A DNA stretch of 64,000 bases from Liolophura sinensis (GCF_032854445.1 NC_088295.1:40659385-40723384); one strand, 5' to 3'. Shown: positions 13,724-26,940, numbered from the stretch's first letter. The notes: a model not told the origin generated them from the sequence alone. Numbers and translations: made by a program.

Positions 13724-14222
13724 TTATTTGTTGTCTTCTATTAATGCCTCATTACACCCCAGCCCCACAAAAGCATTGCATTTCTTCGCCGTCGAATCCT
13801 GAATACATTTCACAAAGTAAAGACCATATATATAGTACTCCTCCACGTCTGTGCCTAGCTCTGAGATCGGTTGGCCATGTTCCCAGCTCATAGCATTACT
13901 CAAATCGGTGTTCCTGATGGGCCGCTCGAAAGTGGACACCCCTGCCGCTTTGACCATACCCCACGTAGATCTTAAAGTATATCTCGTATGAAAGACACTG
14001 TCCACACAAAGTTCAATTTGTGGTAAGTTTCAAATGCATTTTACTACGTAGAAAAAATTCCAAAACAAAAATCGAATTTTTATTGGAAGTGTACAACGGT
14101 CTTTCGTCTGATATGTACTTCCATTTAGAGTCTTCGTTGCCTTTAAACAAACAAGAACCACCCTCAACCACATGGGTTGTGATTTCAGTATACTCAACTA
14201 CCTCTGAACTACCAGTAAGCAT
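13724..14222 (-). pseudogene. Frameshifted coding-like remnant, family unknown
   Basis: On the minus strand, VVEYTEITTHVVEGGSCLFK then GNEDSKWKYISDERPLYTSN (14222-14030) is followed, after an apparent one-base shift near 14025, by IELCVDSVFHTRYTLRSTWG, VSTFERPIRNTDLSNAMSWE and EEYYIYGLYFVKCIQDSTAK, then a stop at 13724. Codon use looks like protein and the two frames abut, with too little room for an intron. Either a pseudogene or a sequence error in one exon. Confidence 0.4.
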
Positions 14223-14229
14223 TATACGC

Positions 14230-15939
14230 CAGTAATAGCGCTGGGTTATTGCAAATTCTGGCCAACGAGATTATAAGCATATACACAGACAAACAGAAAA
14301 AGTCGAAATCTTTAGATATAAACTTTGATTTATTTTTATTTTGTCTTTGGTTTGTGTACTCTTTGTACCACACCCTTTAACGTTATAAACTAGATCACAC
14401 AAGTCATGAGTATGCTTGCATACAAACAAAGAGGTATACATATGTTCATGGACGGAAAATGATGAGGGGTAGGGGTAGGGGTGGCGGTGGGGAGGTGGTA
14501 ACTATAACAAATGGAGATCTTAATACTCAACACTATATGCAGATCAATCAAACCAAAATATGTACAATTCATATATACATAATAAATATATGTATATCCA
14601 TTATCACAGCTTTTGGATCATTTGTCGCCGACATTTAATAGTCTTTGGCGATTCTATGTACAAATACATATAAATAAGACATCATGTTATTTACATCACT
14701 GTTTAATTAGTGGCATACGATTCGTTTTTTTCCGTTCACACTCGCATTCACACACATACACTCGCACTCGAGATAATGAATCGGGTTTTTCGATAGGAAA
14801 TCATACATATTTAAATAAATGCACTAGATTTAAGGTACCGCTGGACTCAACCTTGTTGAATAATTCAGCGGGTTTCGCACTTCTATTCTACATTCCCTGG
14901 ACAGCACTTAGTACCCTACGGATTTGCCATACGGTTCTTTGATGAACGCACGACCACTTTTGGTTAACAAATATATTTACTATAGGGTACAGGATAATCG
15001 TAACGTATTTAACGATAAACTCTATTAATGCCTCTACTATTGAGTTTATCTCTTCTAATACACTGACCAACAAAAGTATGGACTCGCTGATTTTAACATT
15101 TCCTTGCACGCACTGTGGGAAAAAATTAGTGCAGGCTGTAGACTAAATTCATTAAACTGGGATTTAGAACACATTCACCGGTTCTTAGTCCTGCAAATAA
15201 CGCTAAAAAATACACTTCAAGAAAGTTTAAACAACCGTTTAAACGCCACGCAAATTACAAAATGAATCTGAAGCTATGCAAAAAATGTTCATGAGTAGGT
15301 ATGACAAATGAAACTGGCACCAAATATGGACGGGTTATTATATAACATTAAGCTAGTGAAAATCATTTATGTAGCAATATCAACGAAAAATGCTCGTACA
15401 AAAAAGTTACTGTTTTCTTCTAAAAAAAAATCCACACAATAAGGAATTCACAATCTCAATACCACTCAAACATCCGCCTTATTCTTATGCTACGAAAGTG
15501 TGAAAAAAAACTTGCAAAATGAGTTTATCGTTATATATAAAATAAATATGACCATGGACTGTGGCAAAATGGAAAATGTTTATCAAAATGCGTTATATGT
15601 TTTTATAAAAATGTAAATATCAAAAGTGTCTGGTATATGAACACGTACGTTCCACCTCAGTTTATGCAATACTGGCTAACGTATACTTAATGACTTTCGT
15701 GGTTTGTAATGTAATACTTATCGCGTCTTCAGTCCTTGTACATTTACATAGGACAGGCGCTTTCTTTTCAGACTAGTATGCAATAATAAGATAAATGGCA
15801 ATAGCCTGCTACAGGTGAAAAACACATCTCATGTTGGGGATAATCCTCAATCGATGGAGAATAACAGCAGGATGTTTTAAGATGAGGATGAGTACGTCAT
15901 AAATAAAAAAAAAATCATGTCACTATTACTGCAATGCTT
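14230..15939. other. FoxJ1 downstream region, no gene seen
   Basis: Likely contains the FoxJ1 3' UTR. I found no clear minus-strand AATAAA close to the stop. AT-rich, with a G-run microsatellite. Confidence 0.45.
14464..14500 (+). repeat. G-run microsatellite (GGGGTA)n
   Basis: Four or more runs of three to four G within 37 bp. Quadruplex-capable in principle. Confidence 0.5.
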
Positions 15940-17937
15940 TCAGCATAGATGGGGATCTGGGATGTTGTCAATATCAAACAGATTGTCCACGTCAAATGCT
16001 GAGGGAAGATCATTAGGGTCCCATGATAATCCGTCGTCCTCATATGCCGGGGACTGAGCAACCGGTGTGTGAAGCCCGCTATTGTTCAACGGTCCGTCTG
16101 TCGTAGCCGACTCCGCCGCCTCGATCAACTCTTTTTGATCGGGGAATGTGAAATTTTCACTCCACCAGTCGGGTGCTCTCAAACTGGTGCCACTGACTGT
16201 CAAATCTAAAGGGTCGTTGGTAGTAAAATCTAGAGCTACGTCCTGGGTAAAATCTGTTTGAGAGAGAAGCTCTTCGAGTCCCAAATCGTCCGAGTTGGAT
16301 TCGGACGGCGGTGGGCTCAGTTCCATTAAAGGACTGGCTAATGTTTCGGTTTCGTTGAGCAGATCTTCCGTTTTAATAGTTTGTCCGTCGATTTGGATGT
16401 CTTGACTGAGTATTGAGGACCAGTTGAATTCCCCACTGAACGTATCACTGTCATCGTCGCTCTGAACCACATTGAAGTTCAAGAAAGGGTTTGAGGTGTT
16501 TTCTTTGGAACCACAACTACCCTGAGACAACATGTCGTCATCCTCCACCTCCCGTTTGATCTTCTTTAATGGTGGCGTCGTTAGAGGTGCATAACTATCC
16601 CTGCTGCACCGGCGTTTCTTAAATACACCGTTTTCAAAACTGTCCACGTATTCAGGGTTGATACGCCAGAAACCACCTTTGCCTGGCTCGTCTTTACGGC
16701 GAGGTACCTTCTGGAAGCATTTGTTCAGGGACAAATTGTGTCGAATGGAATTCTGCCATGAACAAAAATGAAAGTTTATGTTATAGAAAACAAATGTCGT
16801 TGTGTGTGGAACATTAAAGGTGATAAAATAAAGAAATCGATAAAGATATAAATTCTTTGTTGCATAATCTATTATCTGGCAGCAATAAATGTACCGATGA
16901 AGTGTCGGTTTCTTTGACACAAATCAATACACCGATTGATTCATTATAAATAAAAATTATAGTCAGCGATCCGAGCGAGAGCGTGCCATGTTCGCCGGTA
17001 TAGGTAAATAGTCACTGTTGACATCAGTCTTGAGATATTTTATGGCGCCATGCACTCGTGGTTTTGTTTGGCACCGTTTCGTCTACCTGCATGAAAGGGT
17101 TAATATTGACACTATCGTCGATGTGTCAAACTGTAATAGGCCGTGTCAGTAGTTTACCTGTATACCGTTGTAGATAACACCTTATCCACAGAGTTATCAG
17201 ATAAGGCTAGTAAATACGTGTGAATGACATACCTGCCAACTGGGTTCCGCCATTCGGTAATACATGAAGTTCTCCGTAATCCAATTGTAGATAGCGGATA
17301 ACGTGATTTTCTGTTTTTGCGTCTCTTGCATGGCCATGCAAATGAGGGTGGCGTAAGAATAGGGAGGTTTCACGGTGTGGTTGGTTTTGTAGTCTATCTT
17401 GTCGTATGTTGACACAGGTGGTGAAATAATGCGGTTATCGACAATACGCTGGTCAAATTTCCCGTTAGGCGTTGAGCTGGCCATGTTGAGAATGGCATTA
17501 GGGTTCACTTTGGAGTCTTTGGTGAGAGGTGTTGATACCTGCTGCTGTGGTTGTGAGGGCTGAGACGGGGAAGCCATTTTCATAATGTTCAAATTCTGCA
17601 GCCAATTTAAACTGGTTAAACTGTCGTCTAAATTCACTGAACCATTGCTGTACGTGTCCATGGGGAATTTGGCTAGCCAGTTCTGTCGAAATCTGTGCGC
17701 CAAGTGTTGGCTTGTGACCACTGGGACTGTATTCCTTCGGCTTACGATCGGTTTCGACGGTGTTGACGTGCAACGAATCTTCACTTTCCCCCCAGCATAA
17801 GGCATGCTCTCGCTGCGACTAATGACTCGGATATTCGCAGAAGAACTGGGCGTGTGTACCCTGTGCACTTGGAGCGGGGACCGCAAATCCGTGATCTCGT
17901 GCATTTCGCCGTTCTCGTCTGTAATATACATCAACAT
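15940..17937 (-). CDS. FOXJ1: FoxJ1 forkhead transcription factor, two coding exons
   Basis: Coding exons are 17937-17233 and 16752-15940 on the minus strand, joined by a GT-AG intron of 480 bp in phase 0, giving 505 residues. The forkhead domain spans about residues 189-285: [36 protein letters not shown] at the exon end, then [13 protein letters not shown] and [12 protein letters not shown]. The intron splits the recognition helix region between Q and N. N-terminal [11 protein letters not shown] and [19 protein letters not shown] are typical of invertebrate FoxJ1. The C-terminal half is acidic with short hydrophobic clusters, as in activation domains. Known role: nuclear activator of motile-cilia genes. 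The start is [12 protein letters not shown] at 17937; no ATG precedes it in the open frame. An AG after a pyrimidine tract at 17943-17944 could join an upstream 5' UTR exon. Confidence 0.95.
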
Positions 17938-18308
17938 ATTGGCTGTAAAATGAGGGGAACTAAAGGCACACACCGGACAGGTGTTCAGAGAGGAAATGGC
18001 CCGAGTCCCCCAAAATAAAACGCTCAGTCAATATTATATCATTAATTATTACTGGGGCTATAGTAGCAGGTTCTGATCACACAAGTTTACTGATCGATGC
18101 CCAAATCGAATCTGACATTTCTGCACAGCCGATGCTTATTTATGTGGGAAGCGGAATATTAAACAAGTCAATACATATTCTCACACCTCCCGGGCTTCTC
18201 CTCGAGAATAATAGAGTCTACCTTGAGCCGTTTGCGATAATCCGGTCTGTGCTGAGACATGTTGGGTCACTAACCCCTCCCTGACTGGCTAACATAGGGC
18301 AGCCACCC

Positions 18309-18353
18309 GAGGCGGGGGGTTGGGGGGAGGGGGTTGGGGGGAGGGGGCGGGTT
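18309..18353 (+). promoter_or_regulatory. G-run tract upstream of FoxJ1, possible G-quadruplex
   Basis: A 45-bp stretch with five or more runs of four to seven G separated by TT, A or C. It lies about 370 bp upstream (on the minus strand) of the FoxJ1 start. A regulatory role is inferred only from position. Confidence 0.45.
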
Positions 18354-19401
18354 AACCCATTGGCCGGCACAAGCAATGCTCAGATCGTATACGCTAACCA
18401 GGTATACTGCAAGCTCAAACCCATACCTATAATGGCGGTTGGCAGTATTACTTTTACGGTGAAAGGCGGTGCTGTTTGTTACACCGCGGGGCATTCCTAT
18501 TCAACAGTTAACCCAGACAGTTAAGCTTTATTCAAGATGGTGGGCAGGGAAGAAGCTAGGCATTAAACAAAAATCCAAACTTTACTATTTACGCTGTGTT
18601 TGAGCAGTTGATACTTACACCAGTAATACCGGCTATCACAACATGTCATTTAATGTTAAATTGACATGTGGAAATTGACACTTGATACAGTTTGTACTCC
18701 AATTTGACCATATGTGGCTACAGGCTCTGTTAGTTCTTGTGTAGGTATGTGACCGTGGGTAAAATCTTAGGGGTCTTACTAATTTCCTGGTTATTCCTTC
18801 CAACGCCGAGATAACCAGCGCGACTGGGTCAGCAAATATATACCTCTCGCCGGTCAGATACATGGTATAGGCCCTAAATACTTGTAAACGTTGTAACTAG
18901 CGATTGTGTTAAAGACAGGCTAAAGGCTAAAATCTATTTGCATTTACTTACCCCAACTTTCCCCAAAGTTTGTGCTCCGATCTGCAAGGCTAGTGGTATA
19001 TCATAACTTTTGTGTGTAGTTTAATCAATAACAACACGCGTGGTTACAATCCAAACTAAAGTAAATACTGTCTCTCTTGTCCATTGGTAACGTTTGTTTA
19101 CACCGTTGCCAGTCTTGCCGCACACGTGGCTTGTGCTGACAATCGACTGGCGTCACAAACAACGATAACGTTGGTTGGAAGACACATCGACGTTCGATGT
19201 ACCGCTACTATCTATTGGCCTGACATGGAATTTTCGCGTGTAGAACTCTTGAAACCCAATAAAGGCGCGAAATGAGTATATTGGCTTACAGCTTGTTTCG
19301 TTCACGAATACACACCCTCAAACACTGTGCGTTGACAGAAGTAAACATATCATACATGTGATCAAAACGTATGCCTTATTCTTTATCACTTAGGCTATGT
19401 A

Positions 19402-19655
19402 TTTATTTATTTATTCATTTGATTGGTGTTTTACGCCGTACTCAAGAATATTTCACTTATACGACGGCGGCCAGCATTATGGTGGGTGGAAACCGGGCAC
19501 AGCCCGGGGGAAACCCACGACCATCCACAGGTTGCTGGCAGACCTTCCCACGTACGGCCGGAGTGGAAGCCAGCATGAGCTGGACTTGAACTCACAGCGA
19601 CCGCATTGGTGAGAGGCTCCTGAGTCATTACGCTGCGCTAGCGTGCTAACCAACT
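19402..19655 (-). mobile_element. Family A SINE, full length, 13-bp target duplication
   Basis: The complete element in reverse. The direct repeat CTTAGGCTATGTA occurs at 19389-19401 and 19656-19668, showing retrotransposition. Confidence 0.92.
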
Positions 19656-20689
19656 CTTAGGCTATGTAAGTTTGAAATATAACTTAGGCACTATTCATTT
19701 ACTCTATTGAAGAACGTAGGCCTATTTTATATGTAATCTATGTTATTCTTTGGTATAGTTTATATTCAGTTATAGGCCTATCTGGGATGTATTGTATCGC
19801 TTCGTAACTTTATATAATACAAGCTATCTGGAATATAATAAATCTCGTATTTCTTTTAGCCTATTTCGTATTGTTTTTGATCTCAATCTTTTAACTAATA
19901 TGTCGTGTAGCGGACATAATGGACTCATGACATAGCACTTTTGCCCCCTACATATGTCTCTAAGCTACTAACTGTGAATGCATAATAAATACAGGAAAGC
20001 AAATATGATGAAAGTACTGCCGGCAATCTGCCCATATTTGGAAGATTTAATAGTGCTTAATAGCATCAGGTCATGTATATACCTACATAGCGATTATTGC
20101 TCCACCGTATATATAAACTTATCCGCTTTTGATGACAGATATATAGCTTACAATTGCACTCAATCAATCAACGCGGCTTAATCTATTCTGACGTAACGAG
20201 CATAGATTACATCAAAATCCTTCTTACATTTATTAAATACGTTTTTTTTTGTACTGACAAGTAAACCGTGATAGGCTATAATACTGACCCCATATGTCTA
20301 GTGTATTGCTGTGTATGTACACTATTGTAACTTTCGGCGTAAACAGTTCCATATATCGCTAATTGCTGTTGCCGCTGGCGATCGGAGGTTAGGCATTCAA
20401 TGTCATAGTATATGCAGGGAGACTAAAGGGTTGGTGGTAGAGATGACTAAAAAACACTTGGTTTTGCACATATTAACCAAAACCAGGTCGTTTATTATGC
20501 AAAATCAAGTAGTTTTATTGTGTAAAATCAAGCGGTTTTATTATGCAAACATAGTGGTATTCAATGATCTCTACCCCCACCTCTCCCTATATCGATGTGC
20601 ATAGCACGACTAAATGTGAGTATCTGTATTTAGCAAATAAAAATTTTGGCAGTATAACGTAGACAGTTTAACCAATCATCATCACCGCA

Positions 20690-20815
20690 CAGCCTGCGGA
20701 TGGTCGTGGGTTTCCCCCGGGCTCTGCCCGGTTTCCACCCACGGTAATGCTGGCCGCCGTCGTATAAGTGAAATATTCTTGAGTACGGCGTAAAACACCA
20801 ATGAAATAAATAAAT
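20690..20815 (+). mobile_element. Family A SINE, 3' fragment
   Basis: GGTCGTGGGTTTCCCCCGGG through GAGTACGGCGTAAAACACCA and the AAATAAATAAAT tail; close to consensus, so fairly young. Confidence 0.85.
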
Positions 20816-21263
20816 CATCATCGCTTATATTTGGAGCATGAAAGTTTCATATCAAAAACAGTAAATATTAGTCCATTCGTCTCTTGCTTTCACGCAGTTG
20901 TGCCAAATATACCCCGATCGATCTCCAGACACTATTAAGTCTGGTTTTGAGACAAAATATCTCGCGGCTTTTTTTTTTAAAGGTCACATGCAGCAGTGTC
21001 ATAAGTTGTGAGTTTACCGTGGGCAAACCCGCAAGCCAGCGGGGAAAAAAACATATATAGTTCCACAACTATAACGTAATCATACGTGCTGTAGCACTTT
21101 CAAATTTACGGATTTCGAGCTGTGTTTTTGTGTCTAGAATTTCCGTTCAAATGTATAACCATGACCGTGGATTTAATCATTATTCTATTTTGTATAATTC
21201 TCCATTTCCATACATCTTAAAGCACTTCCAGCAGTCTATGGGATGCAACCATGCATGTAACCA

Positions 21264-21292
21264 CCCCCACCCCCACCCCCACCCCCACGTCA
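21264..21292 (+). repeat. (CCCCCA)n microsatellite
   Basis: Four or five CCCCCA units; the minus strand has regular G5 runs. Confidence 0.7.
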
Positions 21293-22989
21293 ATTACTGC
21301 AATATTACTGTACACTGAAATTCCTTCCAGCGCTTAAGGCGGTTCTCTCCCACGTTATACTACCCAACAAGACAGTAGGTACAAAACCTCCTATGTCCCT
21401 CCACACAGATTTAGGAATCAAACGATGTGGTATAACGATACTGTTGTCTGCCCCAAGCCAAACCGGATTAATCCGATTATCCTGAATGAGGCAATGGTTT
21501 TACAGACTGAAATCGACTCACACTGATTATTAAGGATTAATCAATAACACCAACATGTTCTTGTTCGCCCCCGCTGTACAATGCTTTTTTTTTTCAAAAA
21601 GTATGTTTCTGTTGAATTGAACTCTCCACTGCCGTGAAAGATTAATTAAGCAATAACAGAACAAACAATTCTCCCCGCAGCCTTGATCAATGGAATCAGC
21701 GCCGTGTTGTCTTGAACAACTTGTGTGTAACTATTAAATATCCGAACATGCAGATTAACATCGGAATCGCCATTTTCAAATATGTATTAGCCACTTAAGT
21801 TTCATTCTTTCAGGAGTGAACATATAGGGATGTTCAAATTATGTTTACTATTCAATGGATGAACTATGTCTGCTCACAGTAGGTGCATGTGTATTTACAT
21901 GGAGAATACCAGCTGATTGCACATGCATTTAATATTTTCCTCTGAACTTCATCAGGCGCGTGGAAATAAAAGACAATCGGAAACAACATTTCCTTAAATG
22001 TTTATGAGAAAAAAATCAGAAAACAGTTTTGAAACAATTTGTGACGGAATTTTGTCTCATTGGCTATTAACTTTTAAACTGAATAAACAAGACTTGTCAA
22101 ATAGGTTTAATTTCACAATGAAGTAGAGAGTTATTACAGTTTGTAATTATTTGCTGCGATCTACATGTTCGCTAAAGTAATTTTTGGACGACGTCGAAAA
22201 TGACATTTTACTGTCGTCTGAACAGTTTTCATTCGACAGTTTCAATGTATGTTTGCGACTGTTGTATCTCAGCATATATTTTTATTTCACACATTCACGG
22301 ATACGGGAGGCCCATAAAATATTTCTCCTATGTTTTGACACATTCGCATGAGGCACAAATACGTAATTAAACTGAGTATTGTCAAAAATAAATAAAAAAA
22401 ATGTTTCACTCACGACACATCGTAACTTTGGTCAAACATGCAATAAACAGATTTATGGCCTATACATAAGATTAATAAGCATCAGTCCATACTATATCTA
22501 TATAGTTTATAGGTGAAACCAAAAGTAGCCTGGGGAAATAACTTTAGCAGACCATTATAAATGTTGCATGTATTCCTCTTGCATTTTGACATAAAGATAA
22601 TCGCTTTCTTTATTTGTCATAAATGATATCAAAATCATTAGCGGGATCTGACATATTGTTCTTTATTTTTGTGTTTGTTTTTGACGGTTTTCAGGTTATG
22701 AGAAATGTCAGGCATAAGGTTAATTGTTGCTTTGTTTCAAGCTTTACAGCTATTCGTTTACTTTTCCGCGTGCTCGGTATAACCTATCAATTTATGTGTT
22801 TGACAAGTCCTAAGCACATTGCTAATTTGTTTGTTTATCACATGTAATTATCCGTTAACAGTTCACAGACAAGTATTGTGCACACGTAGAAAGTAGTATT
22901 ATGACATTGGAATTCTCCTATAGTTAGATATGAACCTTTACTCTTAATCACCCAAAGCTGATAATACTGAGTTCTTTAAATAGGCTCTG

Positions 22990-23082
22990 TACTGGTGACT
23001 TTGTTAAAAAAAACAAAACAAGACAAAAAAAACCAACAAAACCCCCCCCAAAAAATAACAACAAAAAAAAAACAAACGATCA
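22990..23082 (+). repeat. Low-complexity A/C-rich tract
   Basis: Runs of A with interspersed C, including CCCCCCCC. No coding content. Confidence 0.7.
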
Positions 23083-23614
23083 GCGTAAATCCAATCGAGA
23101 TTTTGCTATTATTTTAGAATAGCCCAAATAATTACCTTTCACAAAATATCAGCCTTGTCAGTGCACTTGGTACCGTTCAAAATTGGTAATTAGGTGTATA
23201 CATTTTACAATGCGGGTTGCATTGTGACAGTTTTCAAACTTTAGAATCATTTTAACGATTTAAGTATTTTATATTCTTTTTAAATATGATTAGATAGCAC
23301 AGGTAATCTGATATTTGCTGAAAAGTATTAATTTTGAGCTGTTCTTGGTAAATACAGAAAATATGATTTTATGAACGAATCTGGATTTTTTTTTGCCCAA
23401 AATCTCCGATATAGCCTATATGATAGGGTTTCTAATATAGAGAGATGTTGACTGTGCTGTCAGTTGTGAGTTATGGTAAACTTATAGAAATGGGATATAA
23501 GTGCTTAGTTCTGTATTCCATGAGTGGAAAATTTGAATACTGTATAGAAGCGATAAGTTTCAACACTGGGGTTGTTCCCTTCATAGTCAAGCCAATTATA
23601 CACGAAGAACTATA

Positions 23615-24345
23615 TGCGCTACATGGGCGTGACAGGCAACTCTGTCTGTCATGCACTACATGGGCGTGACAGTCAGCTCTGTCTGTCATGCACTGCATGG
23701 GTACAAAGCCATCTGTATCTAACATGCATTACATGGGCACAAAATATGGTTCGTCTGACATGCACTACATACGCACAGTCAGCTCTATCTAACATGCACT
23801 ATATTGGCACAGTCACTTATGTCCTACATGCACCACACTCACAAAGTCAGCTCTGTCTGACATGCACTACATGGGCGTGTCAGTCAGCTTGGCACAGTCA
23901 CTTATGTCCTACATGCACTACATGCTCATAAAGTTAGTTCTGTCTGACATGCACTACAAGGGCACGAAGTCAGTTCTGTCTGTCATGCACTACATGGGCG
24001 TGACAGTCAGTTTTGTCTGTCATGCACTACATTGGCACAGTCACTTACGTCCTACATGCACTACATGCTCACAAAGTTAGTTTTGTCTGACATGCACTAC
24101 ATGGGCACGAAGTCAGTTCTGTCTGACATGCACTACATGGGCTCAAATCATTTTTGACTGACAAAAGGTGGACACAAAATCTGTTCTGTTTTATAGAGCT
24201 GACTGTCACGCCCATATAGTGCATGACGGACAGAGCTGACTATCACGCCCATGTAGTGCATGTCAGACAAAGCTGACTGTCACGACAATGTAGTGCATGT
24301 CAGACAGAGCTGATTGTCACCCCCACGTAGTACATGTCAGACAGG
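23615..24345. repeat. Minisatellite with an inverted block
   Basis: About 15 units of 34-37 bp on the + strand (consensus pieces GCACTACATGGGCGTGACAG and TCAGCTCTGTCTGACAT) cover 23615-24165. After a gap of about 30 bp, four units of the same sequence run in reverse orientation (24196-24345). Units vary and show alternating subtypes, for example CACTTATGTCCTACATGCAC. Confidence 0.92.
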
Positions 24346-24349
24346 GGCA

Positions 24350-26380
24350 ATACGGAGTTATCTGTAGGCTGGTGGAGGACTAAACTCTCTGGGTGCAACC
24401 CTTTCAAGTGTAATTACCAGTAACGCGTTTCTCGGGTTTTTAGAATATAATATCTTTGTTATCAGATATGTTTCCAGTAATTAATATCAGAAATGAAGTA
24501 ATCTACTGTAAATCCTTTAATTCAAATGCATGGATTAAAATTAAAATGTATTAGTATATAAAGACCTCAAAATATTACAAAGTGCTTGTCTCAGTACCAT
24601 GTACTAGATGCATATAGAGGCCTATATCTATATCACAAGAGCATCGGACAGATCCTTTGGCCGTTTTCCCAACTTTGCCTTCACAATACATGTATCTGAA
24701 AGCTAAGCTGGCAAGAATAAAAACAAAATCTCACATCTATAGATTGCAGCATTTCTATGTATAGGCCGGTAACTGGTAGAACGTTCTTGTGTGTGAGCAT
24801 ATGACTTGTATTACGGCCGACTTTATGCACTTATACTTGGAGGATTCCACGCGTGGATTATTTGCTGCGATCTACTGCTTAATGGCATTGTGATGACCTA
24901 AGTATACGCCATTATATCGTATGGATTCGGATTATGTCTAATATCAACGACACAATCGATACTTATATATGCCACGATAAACAGACGCGGGATTTAATAT
25001 GAAATCCCTGAAATCAAAGACCCTATAGAGGAGAACTTCAGAATAGAATTTTATAGTTTACTGAGTTCCTGCAGATCAAAAGAAAAATGTTTTGAAATCC
25101 GCGGGAGTCTACTCACTCAAGTTTGTGCATCAGCCTCTATTACACCTAAAATGATGACTTATGGGGGCCTAATACGGTCACTTTATGAATGTTTTTGCAT
25201 ATGTATGAATGTTGTATAGCCACTGTTCTTTCTTCCAGTTCAAAAGGGTGAAAAATATATTCTTACCTTTGCGTCGAACGTTTTAACACTACCCAGGCAT
25301 TTTGTCATACACTTATGGCTATTAGTTGTGACGACTTTGTGCTTCAAGTATGCCCGGGTATAACTCTTTTCAAATGCAATTTTCAATCTTGCCCTCTGGC
25401 CTTTTCCTCTGATAATCTTGTATTATATTGCTACGGCTTGGTGTTTAGCGTAAGGGAGTATATAAAAGACCACGTTCTCATCTGTTCAGAGCCTCGAGTC
25501 GGCATGGCTTTCTATTGATGCAGCACTACTTGTGGATTCAAAGTAGTGGAAACTTGAGACATCGTCAAAAAGAAAACAGACTGCTGTTGGCTATTTCAGC
25601 AATTACAGTTCATCTACAAATTAGCCTAATGTGTCAATCTCACGTATGTTTTTGTGGTGCTTTAATGAGAAAATAGTTCCTGTGCAGATTACATGAACTA
25701 TACTGGATGAGTAAACGATTTATCTCTACATGATCTTGGAATATTTTAATTTCTTTGTACGTTTTTAATTAGTGACGGCTAAAGATAACTTCATTGTCGT
25801 TTACTCAATAACTCAGTGAAGACCTATGAAAAGTGATTCACCCAATATTAACAATGTTGCAAAACACACCAGTCAAATAGAGAAAATAAGTGGGTTTACT
25901 CGGATCATAAGAATACTGTACGCATACTTATTTACTTTTTGAGTTGATTGTTTTTTTTTAAACCGTACTCAAGAATATTTCACTTTTCACTATGGACGGC
26001 GGTGTCAGTGCAAGTATACGACAGAGGTCATTTTTAAGAGCGTAAGAACCAGAAAAGCCCTGGTGGAATCAATGTTCTTCACCAAGTACCTAATGAATTA
26101 GAGATAAAGAAACTTGAAAAGAATTTACGTTTTCATTGGTCAATGAAGAGTCTGTGATTGATTGATTGATTCTCCGTGTTCAGTAATTTTTAATTTATGC
26201 GATGGTAGTTTGGCATACACTTTATAGAACAGCATTCTGTCATATTCAACATGATATTCTGTTAGTCTACTAGAGACTTTATGTTGAATTAATACCATGT
26301 GTGAGTTATATTCAAAATATAACATTCTAGCATCACCCAGACAACAGACTTTCTGTTTAAATTAATAGATTAAATATTTG
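24350..26380. other. No gene seen
   Basis: Unique-looking AT-rich DNA with one SINE tail at 25940. Confidence 0.45.
25940..26015 (-). mobile_element. Family A SINE, tail fragment
   Basis: Contains AACCGTACTCAAGAATATTT and a GACGGCGG block; the remainder is lost. Confidence 0.6.
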
Positions 26381-26384
26381 TGTG

Positions 26385-26515
26385 CAGGTTTATGGGGATA
26401 AACCACCGGTCTTCATCAATCACAAGGCAAACCTGACATAGAGACACGGCGGAAGCAGCCTGGCTAAGGCCTACCAACCGTAGAGAAACAGCGTGTCATG
26501 TCCGGCTCATTTAGA
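26385..26515 (-). mobile_element. Family D repeat fragment
   Basis: Has GGTTTATGGGGATAAACCAC and a downstream CGGCGGAAGCAGCCTGGC block like the body of the repeat at 11722. Confidence 0.4.
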
Positions 26516-26587
26516 CCGGCTTAATTTGGATATACTTAATGTGAATTAACTGCACCTTTTATTGGTTTAATCCTCACAAAAATACTT

Positions 26588-26940
26588 AGTCCCGTCCCAG
26601 AAAAAGGTTCGTCAGGGAGTCGTCGAGTCAGTGAAGCACGCATTTCACATACCATTCTGTCAAACCCGAGTTCGACACGAGCAGATCTACCTCGTCAGTT
26701 TCTATCTATATTCATCCGCGGATATTACTTTCAGCACCAAAGAATGTTCCCCTTTTGGCAACGAAAAGGGTTTTCCAATGCTTGCATTGGACACCATCGA
26801 TTCTCAATCGTCCCGAAAGTGTGACAGGATACTTGCCGGAGAAACTTCGGCCTGTATGGTCAAGCAGTGTTACAAGGCAACTTGTCGGACGGTCCTTCGT
26901 TAAAATTCCAACATCTGTATGATCAAGCCGAATTGTAGGA
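26588..26940 (-). pseudogene. Decayed fragment of the 635-residue secreted-protein family
   Basis: About 350 bp aligns by eye with 34400-34760 of the intact paralogue, the part coding for residues about 70-190. Shared words include CATTCTGTCAAACCCGAGT, CTCATCCGCGGAT-like and AAAGAATGTTCCCC-type blocks. Reading frames are broken by substitutions and small indels, with a partly duplicated AACATCTGTATG segment near 26909. No start or stop of the gene is present. It marks an older third copy about 2 kb downstream of paralogue 1. Confidence 0.8.

Larger units (their letters stand above)
18354..23600. other. Intergenic region upstream of FoxJ1
   Basis: Holds two SINEs, the CCCCCA microsatellite, an A/C-rich tract, and small tandem echoes at 20455-20550 (AAATCAAG, GTTTTATTATGCAAA). 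No coding sequence seen. Confidence 0.5.

Noticed and set aside
17585-17800. Plus-strand frame opposite FoxJ1 exon 1
   Set aside because: Shadow of the real coding strand.
19431-19628. 65-codon frame with MTQEPLTNAVAVSSSPAHAG reading, recurring across the window
   Set aside because: It is the translated body of the family A SINE; similar frames occur in several copies of the repeat and are not genes.
23615-24345. CRISPR-like array
   Set aside because: Units are contiguous variable repeats without unique spacers, in an animal genome; it is a minisatellite.
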